Shown: positions 7,806 through 14,205 of the stretch, in pieces
Position numbering within the stretch: position 1 is the stretch's first letter
How the letters are laid out: each line of letters begins with the position of its first letter
NCBI GenBank assembly: GCA_022071945.1
Contig: JAJVIN010000046.1
Coordinates: forward strand, 1-64,000
Source: Thermoanaerobaculia bacterium
GTDB taxonomy: Bacteria; Acidobacteriota; Thermoanaerobaculia; UBA5066
Reading direction: 5' to 3'
Length of the DNA stretch: 64,000 bases
Program-made: the position numbers and the translations under genes
Notes under the pieces: generated by a model
The model's database searches: none
What the model was told of the DNA's origin: nothing
The model's input: the letters and a program-made list of their open reading frames with translations, nothing else

Positions 7806-10259
7806 TCAACGGGCCCGGGAGAGCGGTACCGTGCGGGTGACGAGCGGTGGACCGCTCAACGCCTCGAGCTCGTAAAGGAGGAGCTCGCCGCCGACCGTGC
7901 CCGCCCACAGCTTCCCTCCCGGGAGGAGCGTCGCGGTCTGAAGCCCCGCGCCGGTCTCCCGTCCCGACCAGATCGAGTAGTCGAGGGACCCTCCAACCCG
8001 CGAGAAGGCGTACCTCGACACTCCATTCCGTCCCACGACGACGGCCTCGTCCGAACCCGGCACCGCCACGACCCACATCGCGTCGAGCCCCGCATCGTCG
8101 ATCCGCCAGAGCCGCCCTCTCGAAAGGTCGAACACACTGATCTCGGAAGGCATGATCCCGACCGCGACGACGAGCCCGAGCCGGGGGAGCGCGGCAAGCC
8201 TGTAGACGGCGCGCGACCCAACCGGATGGCTCGTCACGCGCCAGGAGACTCCATCCGTCGAGAGGTCGAGGAGCGAGGAGTTCCAGGTGCCGGCGAGAAT
8301 CCGCCTCGCCCCGGGTTCACTCCAGACTCCGTGGAACGAAACCGGCCTCCCGAGAAGCTTCTGGACATCGATCGTCTCGAGCTCGGCCAGGCCAGGCCAG
8401 CTCCACCTCTTGATGGTGCCGTCCGACGACGACGTGACCAGCTGATACCCGTCACCGGACTCCACCACCGTCAGGTCGTTGACGAGGAACTCGTGCGTTC
8501 GCGTTCTGAGGGAGAGCCTCGGGCCCGGGAGCTTCCAGATCCCGACTGTCTTGTCGTCGGAGGAGGACGCGAGAAGGTCGCCATGGCGAAACAGGGAGGG
8601 AATCCCGTCCGTGTGGGCTTCCTCCTGGCGGATCTGCAGGGCCCCCGTGTCGAGAACCCACAGGTGACCGTCGCGTCCCCCCGCAAAGACGCTCCTCCCC
8701 GAGGCGTCGTGTTCCGCGGCCCAGAGCGGCCGGCCCCCGGCATGAACCCGTGCGACCGGTCTGAACCCCGAGTAGGTCAGGATCGCGAGCCTCTGCTCTT
8801 TCGGCAGAAGAACGCCGAGAAAGTCCGAATCCAGGTGGACCCCTCCGGCTGCTCCAAGGTCTGAGAGATCCGCGACGACCTTCCCCTCGCGAAGGGCGCG
8901 GACCCCCATCAGTCCCGAGACGATGAGGGTCGGGGAATCCGGAACCCACTCGAGCCCGAGGGTCCAGCCCCGGACGGGGATGACGGTTCCCGAGCGTCCC
9001 ATCCCCAGCGGAAAGACCGCCACGGAGTCGAAGGGTCCGCCGACGGCGACGGAGCCCCGCGCGTCGTCGACCGCCAGAGCCGAGACCTGCCGCTCCGCAA
9101 AGGGAGCCTCGAGGACCGATTCCCCCTCGGGAAGGGACCAAACCCGGACCGGAAGGCCTCGTCCCTGCGCGAGCGCCGCGTAGCGCTCCGTCACGGCCAG
9201 GACTTCACCCTCGATCCAGTCCACTTCCACCCGCAGGCATCTCCCCCACGTCTCCCCGCGACGCTCGAAAACCTCGAGGGCCCTCGAATCGCGCAGGGAC
9301 AGGAAGCGGCCCGATCGGGAGGCCACGACCCGCCCCTCCTGGGCCGCCACGGCTCCGGCCGGGAGCTCGCCGAACTCGCCGCTCTGGGTTCCGGCTGGGT
9401 TGCGGAAAAGGACCCGCCGCCCCTTCACCGTGATGAGGCGGTCCGCGACGAGGGGCCAGACGGCCACCTCCCCCTCGGCGAGCGGGACCCGGACCGCCGC
9501 CAGGGCGCCGTCGGACGGCAGGAGGTAGAAGGCACCGGGCGCCAGCAGGACGACCGTCTTCTCGATGACTCCCAGGACCCTGATGGCATCGGGCGGAACC
9601 GCGATTTGCCGCTCGACGGTCAAGAGAGGCGCGGACCCTCGCGAGCCCGTCTCATCTCGCCTCTCCCAGAGAAAAGGCGAGATCCCGGCCAGGAGCAGGA
9701 CGACGGCGACGATGATCGGCACCAAGAAGGGACGACCCCGGAACGTGGCTCCGCTCCCCCTCGCCCCAGGTGCGGGGACGACCCCATCGTTCGATAGTTC
9801 GCCTGCATCGGACTGTAACGGAGGACCGCCTGCGCCTTCTCCGGGATCCGCGACCGCGTCCGGGATGGACTCCTCTGCCCTGACCGACCCGGGAGCCGCA
9901 TCCGCTGGTGCCTCGGTCGCTTCCTTCCCGGCTGTCCCGGGCAGATTCAATCGATAGCCCACCCGCGGAACCGTGTCGAGGACCCTGGGCATCTCGGGTT
10001 CGCCCAGCGCCTTGCGAATCAGGAAGACCGCCTGGGTGAGGGTGGCGTCCGTAACGACCGTCTCGGGCCAGATCGCGTCCAGGAGTTCCTGCCTCGGTAC
10101 CGCCCGTCCCTCGTTCCGGACCAGATAGGCCAGGACTTCGAAGGCTTTGGGAGTCAGGGAGACTGGGACCCCCTCGCGGAAGAGAAGCCGCGCCCGCGTG
10201 TCGAGCCGGAAGGGGCCAAACTCCCATAACTCCTTTTCTTTTAGTGCTTTGGCTGACAT
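7806..10259 (-). CDS. ToxR/CadC-like membrane regulator: winged helix, one TM helix, WD40-like propeller
   Basis: The protein has 817 residues. An OmpR/PhoB-type winged-helix domain spans about residues 10-110 (FEVLAYLVRNEGRAVPRQEL, then RKALGEP and VPRVGYRLN). A Pro/Ala linker and one membrane helix (VPIIVAVVLLLAGISPFLW, about 180-200) follow. The remaining ~600 residues form WD40-like repeats such as SVFAGGRDGHLWVLD and LVTSSSDGTIKRW, expected outside the membrane. This is the CadC/ToxR plan: an external sensor tied directly to a DNA-binding domain. The ATG at 10259 is preferred over the GTG three bases upstream; AGGA precedes it by seven bases. An 18-bp palindrome overlaps this start. The gene is divergent from the secreted-protein pair at 10345, a possible target. 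Confidence 0.85.
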   Translation of the reverse strand: MSAKALKEKELWEFGPFRLDTRARLLFREGVPVSLTPKAFEVLAYLVRNEGRAVPRQELLDAIWPETVVTDATLTQAVFLIRKALGEPEMPRVLDTVPRVGYRLNLPGTAGKEATEAPADAAPGSVRAEESIPDAVADPGEGAGGPPLQSDAGELSNDGVVPAPGARGSGATFRGRPFLVPIIVAVVLLLAGISPFLWERRDETGSRGSAPLLTVERQIAVPPDAIRVLGVIEKTVVLLAPGAFYLLPSDGALAAVRVPLAEGEVAVWPLVADRLITVKGRRVLFRNPAGTQSGEFGELPAGAVAAQEGRVVASRSGRFLSLRDSRALEVFERRGETWGRCLRVEVDWIEGEVLAVTERYAALAQGRGLPVRVWSLPEGESVLEAPFAERQVSALAVDDARGSVAVGGPFDSVAVFPLGMGRSGTVIPVRGWTLGLEWVPDSPTLIVSGLMGVRALREGKVVADLSDLGAAGGVHLDSDFLGVLLPKEQRLAILTYSGFRPVARVHAGGRPLWAAEHDASGRSVFAGGRDGHLWVLDTGALQIRQEEAHTDGIPSLFRHGDLLASSSDDKTVGIWKLPGPRLSLRTRTHEFLVNDLTVVESGDGYQLVTSSSDGTIKRWSWPGLAELETIDVQKLLGRPVSFHGVWSEPGARRILAGTWNSSLLDLSTDGVSWRVTSHPVGSRAVYRLAALPRLGLVVAVGIMPSEISVFDLSRGRLWRIDDAGLDAMWVVAVPGSDEAVVVGRNGVSRYAFSRVGGSLDYSIWSGRETGAGLQTATLLPGGKLWAGTVGGELLLYELEALSGPPLVTRTVPLSRAR

Positions 10260-10275
10260 CACAGGATCCTGTGAT
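10258..10275 (-). promoter_or_regulatory. 18-bp perfect palindrome over the start codon of the winged-helix regulator
   Basis: ATCACAGGATCCTGTGAT is a perfect palindrome. On the coding (minus) strand its last two bases are the first two bases of the ATG at 10259, and the AGGA ribosome site is inside it. As DNA it could be an operator for autoregulation. As RNA it could fold into a seven-base-pair stem with a GATC loop that hides the start codon. Either role is inference. Confidence 0.45.
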
Positions 10276-10344
10276 CGAATCCTACAAAAGAATTGAGATC
10301 GGCGTGAGGTATTCCGGCGCCTGGCGCCTCATGGTTTGACCGCC

Positions 10345-11613
10345 ATGAAACGAATTCTCAATTCTCATCGTCCGCGGTTGCTGGCGGCGATCGTCGCACT
10401 GAGCTCTCTCGGGTTCCAGTTGCCGACATCCGCCGCGAACCTCCTGTCCAACGGGTCGTTTTCTGACAACCTATCCAGCTGGAGCTCGGGCCCCGAGGTT
10501 TCCTGGTCTGACCAGGGAAATGGAAACCGGGGGGCGGCCCGGGTTTCCGGGACGCCTGGGATCGTGGGAACAACCGTTCTCACTCAATGCGTCCCGGTTG
10601 AGCCCTTCGCCGAATACGACCTTTCGGCCAGCGTCCTGCTCCCCTACAGCTCCCAGGTTTCCGGCGGGGCGTCTCTCCGGGTGACCTGGTACGCGAGTCC
10701 CGGGTGCGCGTCCGAACCGATCTGGATGTCACCCTCCCTCGAGTTCCCGTTCCTGGCTCCGGCGGCCTGGACGAGGAGGGATTCGCGCCGACTCGCGGCC
10801 CCGACGGGAGCCGCCAGTGCATCGATCTCGGTGCTGGCGTACTCCGGCGGGAGCCCGGGAGCGTTCGGCATGTTCCTCGACGAGGTGGAGTTCGCGCGCT
10901 CGTCTCGATTCGAGACCCTGACGATCCCGACGGCCGCCTCGGTCGACGGAGCCTGGGGCGAACGCTTCCAGACCAGCCTCGTTCTCAAGAACCCCGCACC
11001 CTCCGCCCGGCGGGTCGACATTCGGCTCCACTGTGCCCAAAACGAGGCGTGTAGCTCCGCGCTCGTCAGTCTCTACTTCGCTCCGGACGAGACGCGCGTC
11101 TTTTCGGACGTCATGCTGGAGGTCTTCGGCAAGCGGAACTTCGCGGGAGCCCTGCCGATCGGATACGACGCCGCCCTGGGACCCGTCATCGTCTCGGCCC
11201 GGGCCAAGACGGTCCACTCCGCGAGGCCAGGAAACGGGACGGCGCTCCCCGTGCTTCCGGCCTCCTCGGCGGTCACCCGAGGGATCTTCACGGGACTTCT
11301 CGAGGCTCGCGGGGGAGAGGCTGGGACGCGTGTGAACGCCGGGGTCTTCAACCCCAACGACTCGTATGTCTGGATCAACTTCCCGATCCATGGCGAGGAC
11401 GGAAATCACATCAACACGTTGATCGTTCTGGCCGCGCCTCGCGCCTGGCTTCAGATCAACGACATCTTCGCGGCAGCGAGCGCCGGAGGAGCGGCCGAAG
11501 GCTCCACGATCCGATTCACATCCGAAGCCCCCGTCTATCCCTTCCTGATCGCAATCGACAGCCGGTCTGGCGATCCTTCCTGGATCGAGATCAAAGAGGA
11601 CTTTCAACCATGA
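10345..11613 (+). CDS. Secreted protein: CBM-like N-terminal domain plus shared module (paralogue 1)
   Basis: The protein has 422 residues with a signal peptide ending near TSAAN. Residues about 25-185 resemble a carbohydrate-binding jelly roll of the CBM4/9 type (NLLSNGSFSDNLSSW). The C-terminal ~230 residues are the shared module (IPTAASVDGAWGERFQTSL, RVNAGVFNPN, AIDSRSGD). The next gene has the same architecture and high similarity, and their stop and start overlap (ATGA), so the pair looks like a tandem duplication in one operon. I used the ATG at 10345; a TTG nine bases upstream is unlikely. The gene is divergent from the winged-helix regulator. The function is unknown; ligand binding at the cell surface is a guess. 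Confidence 0.75.
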   Translation: MKRILNSHRPRLLAAIVALSSLGFQLPTSAANLLSNGSFSDNLSSWSSGPEVSWSDQGNGNRGAARVSGTPGIVGTTVLTQCVPVEPFAEYDLSASVLLPYSSQVSGGASLRVTWYASPGCASEPIWMSPSLEFPFLAPAAWTRRDSRRLAAPTGAASASISVLAYSGGSPGAFGMFLDEVEFARSSRFETLTIPTAASVDGAWGERFQTSLVLKNPAPSARRVDIRLHCAQNEACSSALVSLYFAPDETRVFSDVMLEVFGKRNFAGALPIGYDAALGPVIVSARAKTVHSARPGNGTALPVLPASSAVTRGIFTGLLEARGGEAGTRVNAGVFNPNDSYVWINFPIHGEDGNHINTLIVLAAPRAWLQINDIFAAASAGGAAEGSTIRFTSEAPVYPFLIAIDSRSGDPSWIEIKEDFQP

Positions 11614-12860
11614 GATATCTCACCGCGCTCCTCGTCTCGCTTCTCATTCCCGCCGTCCCCGTGCTGGGCCAGGAAAACCTGCTCACGAACGGGACCTTCG
11701 ACGAGCGGCTGACCGGGTGGTCGCACCTCGACCTCGTCTCCTGGAGCGAGGAAGGGGCCGCCCATGGCGGCTCCGCCCGGATCAGCTTTCCCAACCGGCC
11801 CCAGGGCGGGGACGCCCTCATCCAGTGTGTCTCCCTGGAGGGCGGGCGTCTCTACGACCTCGCCGCATCGGTTCTCCTCCCCAGATCCGAGGGCTCGTCC
11901 GGAGGGGTTTCCGTGCGTCTTCAATGGCACTCTCTCGGGAACTGCCAGGGCCCGATCCTGCGGGGAGCCCCATCTCTGGATTTCGGTTTCCGGGAGCCAG
12001 CCGGCTGGCAGACTCTCGAGGAGCGGCGGATCCCGGCTCCTCTCGATGCGGCCAGCGCGCTTCTGGTCGTCATTCCTCACTCGGCCGGGGGCCGGCCCTA
12101 CGCGATTCACATCGACGATCTGAGGCTCGCGCGCTCGGTCGAGTTCGAGGAAGCCGTCATCCCCGCTGTGGCGTCCGCCACGGGCGCGAGAGGAGAGCGT
12201 TTCGAGACGGACCTGTGGGTCCACAACCCGGCGCCCGCGACGCGTGAATTCGTTCTCCGGCTGCGCCGGAATGGAGGTCCGAGCCTCCCGGTCGTCTTGC
12301 GCGTGGGGCCCCGTCAGACCCGCTACATCAGAGATGTGATCTCGGTCATCACGAGCCGGCAAGACGTCACGGGCGCGCTCGAGGTGAGCTACGACCCCCG
12401 CGGCGGCCCCATGCTCGTCTCGGCCCGGGTCGTGACCACGCATGAGGAAAGCCCCGGCAATGGAACGGCCATTCCCGCGCTTTCCCGCAAGGCCGCGCGG
12501 ACCTCCACTCTGTTTCCGGGACTCTCGCTGGAGAGAGGCGACACCGTCAGTTTCAACCGGGTCAACGCGGGAGCCTACAACCCCAATCCGGTCCCGGTCC
12601 CGCTGACATTCGAGCTCGTCGATGGCAACGGGAGGAGTCTAGGCCAAATCGAACGAGTCCTCGAGCCGGGCGGGTGGCTTCAGGTCAACGACGTCTTCCA
12701 GGACGCCGGAGCCGACCCTTCCTCGACAGAGGGAGCCTACCTGATCGCGACGTCACACCTCCCGGTCTTTCCGTTCGTCATCACGGTCGACAACCGGTCG
12801 GGCGATGGCACCTGGGTGACTCCCCAGGACATCCCCTCAGGGCTCTTGCCCCGGTCTTGA
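11610..12860 (+). CDS. Secreted protein: CBM-like N-terminal domain plus shared module (paralogue 2)
   Basis: This 416-residue protein is a paralogue of its upstream neighbour. It has a signal peptide (ALLVSLLIPAVPVLGQ), a jelly-roll-like domain beginning NLLTNGTFDERLTGW, and the shared C-terminal module with landmarks IPAVASATGARGERFETDL, RVNAGAYNPNP and TVDNRSGDG. Its ATG overlaps the upstream TGA, indicating translational coupling. A GC-rich hairpin lies 10 bases past the stop. No catalytic residues are recognisable. Compared with paralogue 1 the N-terminal domain keeps the same order of conserved positions, so the duplication is probably old rather than recent. Confidence 0.75.
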   Translation: MRYLTALLVSLLIPAVPVLGQENLLTNGTFDERLTGWSHLDLVSWSEEGAAHGGSARISFPNRPQGGDALIQCVSLEGGRLYDLAASVLLPRSEGSSGGVSVRLQWHSLGNCQGPILRGAPSLDFGFREPAGWQTLEERRIPAPLDAASALLVVIPHSAGGRPYAIHIDDLRLARSVEFEEAVIPAVASATGARGERFETDLWVHNPAPATREFVLRLRRNGGPSLPVVLRVGPRQTRYIRDVISVITSRQDVTGALEVSYDPRGGPMLVSARVVTTHEESPGNGTAIPALSRKAARTSTLFPGLSLERGDTVSFNRVNAGAYNPNPVPVPLTFELVDGNGRSLGQIERVLEPGGWLQVNDVFQDAGADPSSTEGAYLIATSHLPVFPFVITVDNRSGDGTWVTPQDIPSGLLPRS

Positions 12861-12870
12861 GTCGGACGAA

Positions 12871-12895
12871 CCGGGGCCTCCGCGGGAGGCCCCGG
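12871..12895. terminator. GC-rich hairpin between convergent genes
   Basis: CCGGGGCCTC pairs perfectly with GAGGCCCCGG across a five-base loop. It sits between the stop of the secreted paralogue (12860) and the stop of the small minus-strand gene (12930). There is no T tract, so termination is only suggested by position and stem strength. Confidence 0.4.
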
Positions 12896-12929
12896 AGCTC
12901 CATCCTCGAGGCCGCACGGCTCCCTCTTC

Positions 12930-13091
12930 TCAGGGCTGCGGCTTGCTCTGGTCCTCTTGGGGCGGCGCCTCTTCGGGGGAATCCGAGGGCTGCGAGCCCT
13001 TGTTGAGCTTCCTCTGGCGCTTCTCTTCCTGCTTCTTCTTCTTGGCCAGGTCCCTGAGGCGCTTCTCGTGCTGGTAGTTTGGTTTTGCCAC
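12930..13091 (-). CDS. Small highly basic conserved-type protein (53 aa)
   Basis: A GTG start at 13091, preceded by an AGAGGA-like ribosome site, opens a 53-codon frame beginning MAKPNYQHEKRLRDLAKKKK. It has a run of Lys/Arg/Glu to about residue 30, then an acidic, Pro/Gln-rich tail. Short proteins starting with M-A-(K/R)-P-N-Y followed by a Lys-rich helix are familiar in many proteobacterial genomes, which supports a real gene; their function is not established. It converges on the secreted-protein operon and is divergent from the PfkB kinase gene. Its charge suggests nucleic-acid or ribosome contact, but this is inference. Confidence 0.7.
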   Translation of the reverse strand: MAKPNYQHEKRLRDLAKKKKQEEKRQRKLNKGSQPSDSPEEAPPQEDQSKPQP

Positions 13092-13262
13092 TCTTCTAGT
13101 CCTCTTCGGGCCGGCGGAAATCTTCTATCGCGGGACCGCAGTGCCGGGATGGTACCAAAGTCGCCGGGAGGTTCCCCTCCGTGGGCGCCACATCACGGGA
13201 TTCGGGGCGAGAATGGCGTGGACCGGGGAGATGCATCCCACCCCGGGAAAGCCGAGGCGCTC

Positions 13263-14171
13263 ATGGCCCGAATCCTCGTTGCCGGCTCGATCTCGGTCGA
13301 CGAGGTCATCAATCTGCGCGGCCCGTTGCTCCGCGGGACGCATCTGGAGGGAAGCGCCTCCGGCCGGCGTCTCGGCGGCGGCGCGGCCAACACGGCCCTT
13401 CCGCTCGCCTGGGCGGGGCACGCGGTCACCCTTCTCTCCTCCGCAGGGACCGGGCCCGAGGGCGACTGGCTGGTTGGGGAACTGCGAAGCGCGGGCATCG
13501 AGACCCTGGAAATCGAGCGAATCGATGGCCCGAGCACGCGTTCCCTGATCTTTATCGAGCCAGACGGCGAGAGGACCGTGGTGAACGTGCACCGCTGCCG
13601 GGGGATCGTCAGCGAGAAGCTGGGGACGCTGCCGGCCGGCGCGGTTTACGTGCGCGGGCGCGAGCTTCAGGCCACTTCCTTCCTGCGGCAGAGGCTTTCC
13701 ACGTCGCTCGTCGTCTGCCACGTTCCGCCGGTTGTTCCCGACTCCCGCCCGGCTCACGTACTCGTGGCGTCGGAATCTGACTTCGAAAAGACCGAGTTGG
13801 CTGATCCCTGGGGAATGGGATCAGTCATCGCCGGCGGCTCTCTTCGCTGGATCGTCCTCACGCGGGGCGCCGCCGGCGCCGTCGCCTACTCGCGCGAGAA
13901 GAGAATCGAGGTGCCGGCGCGGGCGGCACGGTCCGTCGACTCCACGGCCGCCGGAGACGTCTTCGCGGCGGGACTCATCCACGCCCTGATCACGGCCCCG
14001 CCCGTGGCCAGCCCCTCCGAGCCGTCTCCCGTCTTCGGGCCGGGAGGGGCACTGGATCCCGCCTCGATGGAACGGGCGCTGAGAGCGGCCAACGCGTGGG
14101 GAGCCGCCGCCGTGGAAGCGCCCGGCCTGCCGGACCGCGCAACGATCGCAAGACTTTCGACCGAATCCTGA
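13263..14171 (+). CDS. PfkB-family (ribokinase-like) carbohydrate kinase
   Basis: The 302-residue protein has the usual PfkB length. It starts ARILVAGSISVDEV, the typical first strand, and has the substrate-side glycine motif RRLGGGAANTALPLAWAG. The C-terminal signature is SVDSTAAGDVFAAGL, where the usual GAGD reads AAGD but the catalytic Asp is kept. It should phosphorylate a sugar or nucleoside hydroxyl with ATP; the substrate cannot be told. The frame extends upstream without a stop, but domain homology begins at the ATG at 13263. A secreted propeller protein and the pseudo-isochorismatase/kinase fusion follow closely on the same strand, suggesting a three-gene operon. Confidence 0.85.
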   Translation: MARILVAGSISVDEVINLRGPLLRGTHLEGSASGRRLGGGAANTALPLAWAGHAVTLLSSAGTGPEGDWLVGELRSAGIETLEIERIDGPSTRSLIFIEPDGERTVVNVHRCRGIVSEKLGTLPAGAVYVRGRELQATSFLRQRLSTSLVVCHVPPVVPDSRPAHVLVASESDFEKTELADPWGMGSVIAGGSLRWIVLTRGAAGAVAYSREKRIEVPARAARSVDSTAAGDVFAAGLIHALITAPPVASPSEPSPVFGPGGALDPASMERALRAANAWGAAAVEAPGLPDRATIARLSTES

Positions 14172-14205
14172 CCGCAGGCCCATAATCGTGCACAGGAGGT
14201 GCGTC

